DNA from: Quillaja saponaria
Lineage: Eukaryota > Streptophyta > Magnoliopsida > Fabales > Quillajaceae
DNA length: 64,000 bases
Direction of reading: 5' to 3'
NCBI GenBank assembly: GCA_029379385.1
Contig: CM055613.1
Location: 10,124,001 to 10,188,000 of the forward strand
The notes beneath the pieces were generated by a model that made no database searches, was not told the DNA's origin, and saw only the letters and a list, made by a program, of their open reading frames with translations. Made by a program: the position numbers and the translations under genes. How positions within the stretch are numbered: position 1 is the stretch's first letter; each line of letters opens with the position of its first letter. Positions 51,854-62,693 of this stretch are shown here, piece by piece.

Positions 51854-52608
51854 TAAGCTTTTCTTTCTCCTTAATGCCAGAATAATAACACAGACTCATT
51901 TTTACTTTTAATATTGTTCTTTTATTAACTTCGACTATTTGGCCTTGGTATTCGATGAAATGGGTTCAGTTCATGTATGGGTTTTGCAGCAAAGAAACTG
52001 CTTTCAGACGGATTTAGCTTGATATTTTGGTGCCGTTCTGAACTGGGTTTCTGGGAGTTGTGTTCCTGTTGCTTATACATGAGAGTTTATTTCAACTTTC
52101 AAGAACTGGGTTTGATTTCTTTGATGGGTTCTGGTATACATTTGTAGCTTCCAATTGGGTAGAGTTCGCATTATCTCGTAGTTGCTCAGAAATGTGTTCA
52201 TTTAGGTGGTGGTTGTTTCTGACTTTGCTTGATTTTATGATGCCTACGAGTTAAGGTCTAATATGAAATTCCGATCATGCTAAGCAGTCTTTTGGTTTTA
52301 TACTTTTTGTATATCTGACTCGGTCATCATCTTTCTGTTATTGGCTTATTGTACATTAGGGGCTTGGGACATTGTTTCTTGTACTAGGATATATAGATGA
52401 TGATGTTCTAATTGTACTTGTGACAAGGAGGAAAACCTGTCCTGTGGATTTGGGAAAGTGGTTGCTACTTTCGCTTCTGTAACATTTTTGGCCAGCTTGA
52501 TTAGAGGATTTTAATTCTAAGGTGCAGGCATTTTCTCTTGATTTTGGATTCATGGATAATATGTCCCTTGGGTAGTGTCTTTTTTAATCTGTGGAAGGAA
52601 GAGCAGAA

Positions 52609-55600
52609 ATGGATTTTTGGATTGTTGCAGCTGCTGCTGGTGCTGGATATTTAGGTAAATATTGGCAGAACCTTTCAGGCTCTAGCAATAACTTAGCTCA
52701 GTTGTCTTCCGGGGATTCCATTTTTGAGAATCCTGATTCCCCAAGCTATACCTTTCGCAGACGTGCATGGAGAATAAAATCAGAGAAAGATGTTCCTGCT
52801 GATAGAAGAAGGGCTTTAAATGGGAAAATTTCTGATGTGAACTTACTGGATGGTCTTTCAGTAGTAGAGGAGGCTCCTGACAATGGGTCTTACGCTGAAA
52901 ACAACAGGACCTTTGGGAATTGCGACGGTGGTAATTTACATTCTATATCAAACTTACCACCGGCATTGTCATCAAATGAAAATGTTAACGAGGCACAAGT
53001 CGGAAATGGGCAGATCTCCGGTGGCAGCTATTGTGGTTTGTTTTCTGAACCTTCCACAGGACAAGTTGGTTCTGCTCATGGTTCTTCTGGAAATAGAACC
53101 TCCCTCAGGAGTAAACTGCCACACAGCCATTCTGTTAGACCTGTAAATTCCTTAGAAAGTTGCCTCATGGCTCAGCTCTACAAGGAACATACTGAAACTG
53201 AAGACTATGTCTTTAGTTCTCTTCCATCACCTAGAACACCAACTAGAAGACCATTATTTGTAAGTGATGGAAGCCGTATAATTAGCAGAGCAAATGGTGA
53301 TTCTTTTTGCTCATCAATTGGAAGTAAGGAAAATAAGCTACACAAGCAAGCTTGCCAAGGCAATAATGATGTGTCTGGCATTCCCACCTTACCGGAAATT
53401 AGCTCTTTGGAGGTCCCCAAGAAGATAAAATTTAAGATGGGAAAGAGGCAGAGTGGAAGATCGAGCACTTTCAGCAACAAATTCAGAGGAAGACAATTCT
53501 ATTCTGAACGTGGTACGTTTTCTATTTCTATAGATTTTGATGATTTTTTTTCTAGCATATGTTACAAGTGATTTCCCCTTTTTTTGGTGGGTTGATAATA
53601 TAGAAGATCTTCTAGAATTCATCTCCAGGGAACATGCTTGTTTAATTTTGAGCAACATTCTCAGTGTGCCTCAATATTATTAAATTTTTTATGCTGTCTT
53701 ACATCATCATTGACTTTGTTCACTGTTTCTTAATAATTTTTTTAATATATCTAAAGAAAAATAGTTGTAACGTAAGCTTCTTATCATTTACTTGCAAAGT
53801 TGTTCATATGGATAGTTTAATACAGTTCAGAGTCCCAGGGATTGAAGGTAATATCTTAAATCATTCACTAGAAAATCAAATAATTCTACACAAGCTCAGT
53901 TGATAGGTTTTGGCCATGATTGTGTAAACCAGAACAAAATCATAGCTTAACTTCTCTTGTAACATTGTTCACCTGACAATTGACATAAGAATACTCAGTA
54001 GAAAAGTATACTTGTTCCTTTACAAAGAGATACTCATAGATACGAGAAATTTCTGTAGGTCAGAATGGCATCTCAGCTATAATATAGCAATGATTTTTCT
54101 TTTTTGGTCACAATAATCACAACAATGTGTTCACCACAAGCTGTTTTTTTTTTTTTCTGGGGACCTTTTGTTACAGCCATATAGCCATTTGTTTATTATG
54201 TCACTGCTTCAAACCTGGCCTTCCAGAAGAAATAGATAGAAAAAGAAATAAAGAGAAACTCAGATAGTAATTGTCAGTATGCTTTGATAATGTTCGTGTC
54301 CTGACACTTCCAAACTTAACAGGTTCACCAGATGGAAAAATTTTATTCTGTCTTGGAATATCTATCGGTGTCATAGCTTCCATTTTAGCAAATAAAAAAG
54401 AAGTGGACAAGATGAAAGAATTGTTGAAGCAGACTGAGAACTTGGTTCAAGATCTACAAGAGGAACTTGAAATGAAAGATTCAATGACTGTAAAGGAGCT
54501 AACTAATGAGAATTATGAATCACAAGATACATGTGACAATTCTTTCTATAACAGGGCACTGGGTGCATTTTGCTCTGAACGGCATATGGATGATTCGCTA
54601 AAAGATGAATGCAAAGAATCATGTGATCAGAAGGCAGACGAGAGTTCGGGATCTATGAGCAAAATTGAAGCTGAACTTGAAGTGGAACTTGAGCGGCTGG
54701 GGTTAAACATGAATACATCTAGCTTAGATAGACAGTTGTCTGATCTGGTTGAGGTAAGGTCAATTGTTTCTGTTTTAGTTCTTTGTACTGCTTAATCATA
54801 TAGACATATAGATATGCTTTTACATGGAATGGATGTCTAGGACTGTGTTTAGTTTGATGAAAAACTTCAAATAGTCTTTTATATAACATTTCTCCTCTTT
54901 AATTGAACAATGTGGCAGGATTAAAATTTTTGTGGTAAACAAAAACATAATACTGTAAGAAACCTACACCATTAATCCAATCTGTTAACTTCGCTTCTTT
55001 TTTTGGAACAAATATTATAATTATGTTGGTTTACCATAAACTAGCCACTGGCATTAAGTAAAATGGTAGAGTGTAGTTGGGGGTGGATCGTAGACTTGTG
55101 CCTGACCATTCTTATGTATAAACATATAGCATATTGGTCTCCAAACCCTAATAACCAGAATATATTATCATTTCCCTTCAATTTGATTCTATTAGGGGTA
55201 TTTTATTTTATACTCTTTTATTCGATTCTATTAGGCATTTCTTTGGAAACTTAGGATTTTCTGGTATGAGATTATTTTCTTCTCCTAATTTCATGCCATC
55301 TCTTTAGCTAGATGATGTGACCCTTCTGTTAAATCTTGATTATTGTGGCCTCTGTGTATTAGACTATCAGGATACTAGAACTGTTGGGAAGATATCAGGG
55401 GTCATATATCTTGCTTTGTTTACCTTTCTAATTGTAAAGTAATTTATTGATCTGCAAAGTTCTTTTCACATTGAAGGATGTCAAACTGAGAGTCAGAACA
55501 TATAGTTTCTTGGATGATCCTCACATTAGATGGGTCATTTCTCCACAGAATGTCTGATAGTCAGATGCCTTTTTTAACCTCACTTGATTTTAAGTAAATA

Positions 55601-56254
55601 TCAAGGATAAGAAAATTTCAGGGAAAAAATAAATTCTTTATGTACTTGTTTGATTTTTTCCTCCACAAACCTATAAATTCGAGAATCTTTTCTTTCCTGT
55701 GTTTTGCCAGCAACTGTTTATGTGTTTATATTCCTTAGCTTTGTGCCAGTGAGTACTAGCAGTGGCTCTGAGCCCTATATGCCATATATATTGGGGCAGC
55801 CTTCCCCTTTTTGGCCATATGGAGCCAGCTTAAAATCTGGGCAATTGTGCCTTTGTTTTCTTTTTTTTTATGTTGGGCGGGTGGGGGAGGAATTTCCCAA
55901 CTGGAGGGCTAAAGGGTGGTCAAAGAAAAACAAGCAAAGAAAAAAAATATTTATATGGCCTCATTCAAGTTTCTGATTTTTCCTGTTAAAAACAATGAAA
56001 ATAAGTTTCTGATTTTTCCTATATAATTTGGGTTATCAAAATCATCTAATTTGGATGTGCATGTCTAAATGGCTGATCAAGTGAAGGTATAAGAATTATA
56101 ATCAGCCATTTTGTTTTATTAAGCTTTGTTTGCTCTATTTAGCTAGACTAGATTCTATTATCATCTCCGGGCTCAATGTAGGGCCTGGCCTGCATTGAGA
56201 TGTTCATATATGCATTGAATAATCACATATTTCAGATAAATTTTCTTTTTCTCC

Positions 56255-56288
<34 letters not shown>

Positions 56289-57753
56289 CTACGTCTGGTG
56301 AGTAGTAACTGTTTATAGATGACCTGGAACTTTGATTGATAATGTTACAAAGTAAAAGATAAGATGTGTAAGAATAATGTACTCATCAGAAAGGGGTTTG
56401 GAGCTGAATTATCATGTCTTGGTTTCAGCCTAGTTCTTTGATATATATAACAAGTCCAGTGTTTTTTGAGGGCCATAATCTCTTTTTAATTGAGAAAATA
56501 ATATGGTTGATCGCATTATTTACTTAATTTGGATTCACAAAATAAATATGGATGAGTTATAGAATAAATAGTTCTGTTGAAAGTGAGCTATTATCATAGA
56601 TTGACACATATAGAATTGGGGGACTATTTTATTATTTATAATTACTTATTTTGCAATGGGTTTCCGATTTCATTTGTCCCATTTTATTCAAGTTGTATCT
56701 TGATAAGAAGAAGTAGAACTTATTTATTACTTTATTTGCTTTGTGGAGGAACATTATTCAATTTGTGTTTATTATTTTTTTTACTTACATTACAATGGGT
56801 TTCCAATGTAATGTGTCCCATTTTGAAAAAACCAATTAATGCCAAGCAGAAGAAGTAGAACTTATTTATTGTTTTATTTGCATTGTGGAGAAACACTTTA
56901 TTGCTCAGAGACGCCTCATCATATAGTTTATCTTGGAGTGTTAATAAAGCTATGTCTTTTGCAGCATGACCCAGACTTTGTGGCAGATTTTGCTCAAGGT
57001 GAATTGAAAGTCGGTATGGTCACAGGGAAAGACATGGCCTGTAAATCAAACGATTTTCCTGATGACACCTCTACGCCTCAGTCTGGAGACTATGCAGTTT
57101 CACCTCACGAACTGAGTCTGCGTCTGCATGAAGTTATCCAATCAAGACTTGAGAAGCGTGTAAATGAGCTTGAGATTGCCCTTCAAAATAGCCAGAGGAA
57201 AGTGCAGCTCATAGAGTCGGAAGATAAGAGCCATTGTTGGAATAATTTCTCTAGGTATGGACGTGGATCTCCCTCTACCACAGAAACCCAAATTGCTGAA
57301 GAGTGTGACTTTGTGGCCGAGCCTCTAATTATGAATTTATCTGATGAAGCTCTAGCTGCATACAATGAAGCTTATGAAGAATTAATAAGGACGGAAGAGT
57401 CTGAGTATGTTTCACCATTGGGAATTGATGGTAATGACCACAACTTGGGCTTAGAGTCGCTTGATCGGCATTCATTAGAGAGTCAAAATGGTGGAGAAAA
57501 TGGCTCCCTGGATTACTTGATAGTTAATGCAGAAGATATGTCAAGTGATCTCTACTCTAACAAGGTGATAATGTTAGAAGGGAAAACTACAACTGCATCT
57601 GAATTAAATGTTATTGGAGATGAAAATAGTGATTGTGAGAATGAGTTGGAAAGGCAGTTGATAAAACAAATTATTGAAAGAACCAAGAAAGGTTCTCCTG
57701 TTGTTCTGAATGCACAGAGGATGTTGCATTCAATGGCTGAAGATGAACATTGA
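52609..57753 (+). CDS. POLAR-like (asymmetric-division polarity family) protein
   Basis: Three coding exons: 52609-53512, 54323-54753, 56965-57753; in phase, 707 aa. The start is the ATG reading MDFWIVAAAAGAGYLGKYWQ; the frame remains open 18 bp upstream, but no ATG occurs there. The N-terminus is a short hydrophobic anchor-like segment. Residues ~20-300 are low-complexity and Ser/Asn-rich with a PDSPSYTFRRRAW block. Residues ~308-324 (ILFCLGISIGVIASILA) form a probable membrane helix, followed directly by a Lys/Glu coiled coil to about 350. Near 415-450 is the KIEAELEVELERLGLNMNTS motif and an LVEHDPDFVADFAQGEL segment that continues over the last intron; both are typical of the POLAR/POLAR-like family. 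Arabidopsis POLAR is a cortical scaffold in stomatal-lineage asymmetric division. Assignment is from remembered family motifs; the cellular role of this longer member is unknown. Confidence 0.68.
56256..56287 (+). repeat. Poly-C tract (32 C)
   Basis: Uninterrupted run of 32 C in the last intron of the POLAR-like gene, preceded by a short CT-rich stretch. The template strand could form a G-quadruplex. The exact length is unsafe because such runs are error-prone. Confidence 0.9.
56640..56895. repeat. Imperfect tandem duplication, period ~139 bp
   Basis: Two adjacent copies share AATGGGTTTCC (56655 and 56794), TGTCCCATTTT, GAAGAAGTAGAACTTATTTA and TTTGTGGAG/TTGTGGAGA-like blocks in the same order. 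It ends about 70 bp before the acceptor of the last exon (56965), in the last intron of the POLAR-like gene. The open frame running into the last exon from 56839 is intron sequence. Confidence 0.8.
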
Positions 57754-58679
57754 TTTTTAAACATTTTTGTTGTGTATAGCAGGGAAGGATATACCTTGAA
57801 TACAATAGCAATATAGTCTTCGAATTTTCAATCAATATTATGTTCTTTTTCTTGCTAGGAGTTTTCTCAACCTCAGTACCTCAAGTTGTATTTTTATAAG
57901 AATCATTTTGCACTTGTGAGATTCTGAGCCCCTTTTGGGGTTCCAACATTTAGAATCATGGAAGAAATAATTGTTAGAACTAATCATAAGCATGCCCCTA
58001 TGGGAAAACAAGGGGACTCTGTAGTACTAGCAAACCATTAATGAACCAGCTACCGTAACAAATCAATTGACCAAAATCTGTACTTTTGGCATTAGAACTT
58101 AAATTCGATTATTCGAATATAAATATTATACACCCAGAAGGGCCAGAACCTCAATTATAAACTCAGTAAACTCATATCATTGTTTCCGCTGTACAAAAAA
58201 AAGTAAACTCTTATCACAAGTATAATTAAGTTTTTATTTTTACAATAGAAATAAAAGAACTCATTTTAAGTAAAAACTACATTAATAGATTACATATTAC
58301 AAATGATATTTCTGCTAGTGGAACTATATTAAGTTTCCTCATCTGTCATTTTCAGGCAATTGGTTCAACATTACCCTTTATCACTTGATATATGTACTAT
58401 ATAACAAATGAAGTGAAAATGATAGTACAAGCTCCCCACCAATATTCATGAATAAAACTGGAACCATGATTGACAGGGTGAAGGGAAGACTGAAGTCACA
58501 AGGATTAAAATTTACTTTCTACCGAACAATTGCCATTTCTCAGAGATGACACACTTGGCAGTGTGTTATACTCAAGTTCACAATGTCATATCCAACACAA
58601 ATAAAGTAAGTTCAGAGGGGAATGGAAGGGGTTGCAAGAATTAAAAGAAATAGATATACTAGTAGCTCCAAAATATTCT
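57754..58679. other. Convergent intergenic region, POLAR-like / RNA-binding protein
   Basis: About 0.9 kb with the facing 3'UTRs of two genes. No other feature seen. Confidence 0.55.
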
Positions 58680-60909
58680 TTAAGCCCTTTTGGCAAAATC
58701 ACCAGCATCATCATCATCTCTAAAATTTCCTTCCAAAGGTTCTTCCTTAAAATATCCAGCATCTTGATTTATTTTGTTACTTTCATTTTTATCCAATTGA
58801 CCACTGCCACCTTGTCCAAATTGAGAGCTTCCATCATATCCACCACTGGCAAAGCTGCTGCTAGCATCTCCACCACCACCAGCAACACCATAAATCCCAT
58901 TGTTACCACCATAACCTCCAGTGCTGCCACCATTGACAGCGTTTCCAGTACCAAAGTTATTGGCATTGCCATAGCCAACAGGACTTTCACCATAATTTAC
59001 AGCGGTGCCTTCAGTTCCAGTGCTTTCAGCACCATAATTACTGTTGTAGGTTCCTCCAGTTGAATAGTTATCGCCAGATCCTGCACCTCCATAGTTGCCT
59101 GAATTATATCCACCACCACCACCACCAAAACCTCCAGCAGAATTGCCACCGTAGGCCCCACTTTCACCATAGCTACCTCCCCCACCAGCACCCCAAGAGG
59201 GAGCATTACCAAAGCCACTGCCGCCATAGCCACCACTGCCACCCCCACCCCCACCAAAGCCACGAGTCCTATCATTAGCATAATTCACCCTAACTTGCCG
59301 GCCATGAAGTTCCTAAGAGGAAAGTTATAGCCAAAAAAGAAGGAAGCATTAATTACAACAAGCACCAAAATAACAGTCATATAAAGTACATGCAACGTTG
59401 ATCAAACCAAAATAACAGTAATAATGTAATAACCAACACAGATGCAACACATGAATGAAATTCAACAAATAGATTATATCTTGCAATATCCAAAATTACC
59501 AGTGACACCATCTACAGTTAGTTCCAATTTCAGCATTCATGAAACAAGAGAAAGCCATATGTATGGGCAGCCGCAATATACAACATTTTTTTTCCCCGTG
59601 TTTTTTCAAAATCAGGATATTGCAAATTGTAAATTATCTAATAGACTAATTTCATACTGTAAGGAAAGCGTATGCTTTTCCTTCCTTATTACTTGATAAA
59701 CTGTTCGAATATTACTAATGTAGTACGTTGAAAGAGAAGGTAGAAGTAGCAAAGCTGTGAGTGACATGTACTGAACTACTGATGGTATAAGATGATAATG
59801 GAAACCATTGCAGCAGCTGACAGGAGAAAAGCATCTACCCTTGGACATAACACCAAGATTTAGAAATCTTAATCAAAGCCTAATACGTATTAGCCCCAAG
59901 ATGCAGGTACATAAATGTAAATCAAAAGACAGAAAGGAACCCATGATAAGACAGCATCGAAAGAAGATCGCTGCAAATAAAAGAATGTTCCAGTAAAATA
60001 CGAAACAAGCACAACAAGAACCACATGTGAGTAAATTTCATGGGTATAAAATATGTGCACTTCTTTATTCAAAATATTTCATCATAAGCAAATAAACACT
60101 GTCATCTGCCCAGAGATTCTTAAAGAAAATTTACCTGCCCATCTAAAGCCTGAAGGGCACTTGACGCCTCCTCATCAGAAGTGAAAGTTACAAAGCCAAA
60201 CCCTCTGGATCTACCAGTTTCCCGGTCCACTATTACTCGCGCTACAATAAATACAAGATTAAACATTTATTTACTGCCATAATTTAATCTACCATCATTC
60301 AAAACAGGGACAGAAATTCAAGGGTAAAATAAGTTCTTGTGAATGAGACACCCAATCCTTATCATCTACGCGCACTCAGTTACAGCCAATACACTTAAAT
60401 CGTGATGAAAATGTTTCAAACAAATAAATTTTTTTGAAGAAGAATCCATCTTGAAGCTTAGCACAAGCTTATAAACTTTGTATATCATACATATATAAGT
60501 GGGTAAAAGAGTTACAGAAATTCAAGGCTCGTAGCATCTATCTTTATTTAAAAACAAAAAAATCTACACTCTATATGCATACATTTTGTGGTAACCAATA
60601 TGAAGCATTAGATCTAACTTCTTACCATCAACAACTTCACCGTATTTTGCAAAAGCTTCCCTCAAACTTTGCTCGTCAGTGGAATACGATATTCCTGCAA
60701 TAGATTAGTTTTGAGATATCTTGATACAAACTACAAGAGAACAAAAACAGGGGCATGGCAGCAACAAAATAGGATGCACCTCCAATAAATAGTTTTGATG
60801 ACATGCACCGTATAGCTTGAAATATAGATGGAGTTGAACGCATTCCTGAAATGATCTGCTTGCTTGCATTCTGCCTCAATATATTTCCGACTTTGCTGAA
60901 GAAAGCCAT
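58680..60909 (-). CDS. Glycine-rich RNA-binding protein, mitochondrial type (GR-RBP5/6-like)
   Basis: Four coding exons on the minus strand: 60909-60780, 60694-60626, 60241-60135, 59312-58680; in phase, 312 aa. The N-terminus (about 1-36) is basic and hydroxylated with no acidic residues, a mitochondrial presequence ending near RCMSS. Residues 39-115 are one RRM with RNP2 KLFIGGI (39-45) and RNP1 RGFGFVTF (79-86). From about 120 on, the protein is a Gly/Tyr/Ser/Asn-rich tail with many GGGG, GGYG and NYG units, ending in an acidic segment before FAKRA. The set matches class IV mitochondrial GR-RBPs such as Arabidopsis GR-RBP5 and 6, related to RRM proteins of the RNA-editing machinery (ORRM). 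Exon 1 is preceded by a ...TATGCAG acceptor, so the leader is spliced. The long frames on the opposite strand of exon 4 are shadows of the Gly repeats. Head to head with presenilin. Confidence 0.93.
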
Positions 60910-62693
60910 TGCTGTAACCTGCATAAAAGCACAAAACTACAAAGTGTTGGCAATATATTTTTAACACCATTTGAGTTAAAATAAAAACCCAGAGAGAAAA
61001 AAAAAACTCATTCTGTCTGAGTTCTGAAAAACCAGATTCTTGACATGATCTCGATCCCTGATAATAATAAACTTGAGATACAGAGATTTTCCACATAGTT
61101 ATCCAGACGTGAAAAACCACTGAAATCAACTATTATACAAGCTTAATTAACAGAACAGAAGAAAAGTGGATATTTATTACTCGATCATCTAATCATCTCA
61201 AATATAACCCAGTTCACTAAATTTTAACCGTTTGAAAAACACACTAACTTCAGCTCTGTCACTAGTAAATTCAAACACAAAAAATAAATGATTTTATTTG
61301 TTATCGTTGGAAATTACCCATGAAACAATTTTAACAAATCCAGTTATTCATATAAGTCTCAAATACAAACCTCAGAAAGAAAATATTCAAAAATTTCATT
61401 TTTCATTGTTCTCCACTCATGCAGCAAGCAAAAGAGCTACTTATGCCAAAAATCATCATAAACAAACAAAAATATGCTTCTCGTGTAAAGTATTCAAACA
61501 TTTGAAAGCATACATTTAACTGTAAAAGATAAAAATTTGAATGCTTCGATCGATTTATGTAACACTAGATAAGGAATCAAATGAAAAGGGGTTGCTGAGA
61601 GTACCTTTTCTCTGCTCTCCGAGACTAAAACCCTAAAACCCAACGTTCTCTCACAAATGAAAGGGGTTTATGTAGGTCTAATGGGATGTGGGTCTATAAA
61701 AGACGGAATGAAGGATATAAACCGTAGATTTCCTGTGTAGTATTCATATCCGTTGGATGGGGAATCGTTAGTGATTTTGAAGTTCGTATTGTGGCGTGGC
61801 GTCTTCGGATTGGGCCTTGTATTTTCTGTTTATGACAGACAGTAGCAGCTCTGCATTATTGTCCAAAATAATTGCTAAATCACCTTCTACCCTTTCAATA
61901 TCAATTATTTCATTTTCCCTAACTTATTTACAAAACAAACCCAATCTCATTTTCACTGAAAAAGGAAGATAACCTCATTTTTAGATAAAGATTTTTTTGA
62001 GAAGTAATTAGTTACATTTTTAAATAAATGATATATAATTAAAAATAATACAAAAATGTTACACATCTAGTAAGGTTAATATACTAGCTATTTGCTTCCT
62101 CCATAATACAAAATGTCAAAAAACATGTAATTTTTAGAGTACTAATGACTGTTGTCACTTTCTTTCTATTTTTTAATTTATTGAAAATTCTGCTAAAAAC
62201 CTAAAAGAATATATATAATTTAAAAAATTTCAAGAAGAATTATTCTATTGGGAAGCAATAGTAGAATTTTTTTTATATATATAAAACTACACAATTATCT
62301 TTCTTTCTTTTTTTGGTAAGAACAATTATCTTTGACATAATGTTATTATTTTATATACTATTATAAAAAATAAATAAAAAACTCCGTATAATCTCCTACT
62401 ATAAATTTAAAAAATTAAAAGTCAACAATAAATATGCACAATATATTATTTGAAAATAAATTATCTAAAAATAAATGTATACATTTTTCTTAAATAGAAA
62501 GCTAAAACTTTTTCATAAAACAAATAAAGCTAAAATATCAATCTGAAATATAATTACACTTCGGGGGTCTATTTGTAATTTCAAAATTTATCCCTTCTGC
62601 TCGAGACCTTGACATGCCCAAGCCAATGCCCATCACTCCTTCAGCCAAAACAGTCGCAGAAAACTAGAATTTGTTCGATCTCCAAATTCTCCA
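60910..62693. promoter_or_regulatory. Bidirectional promoter region, RNA-binding protein / presenilin
   Basis: 1.8 kb between divergent start codons. AAAACCCTAAAACCC at about 61627-61641 is a telo-box in the probable leader or core promoter of the RNA-binding protein, whose 5'UTR intron occupies much of 60.92-61.6 kb. A TTGGGCC site II-like element lies at about 61810-61816. 61.9-62.6 kb is AT-rich; the ~100 bp before the presenilin ATG are GC-richer and look like its leader. Assignments are from known plant motifs. Confidence 0.45.

Noticed and set aside
58632..59288. Ala/Thr/Ser-, Leu/Val- and His-rich open frames across the glycine-rich exon
   Set aside because: They are other-frame readings of the GGN/CCN repeats of the RNA-binding protein; they have no conserved motifs or splice context.
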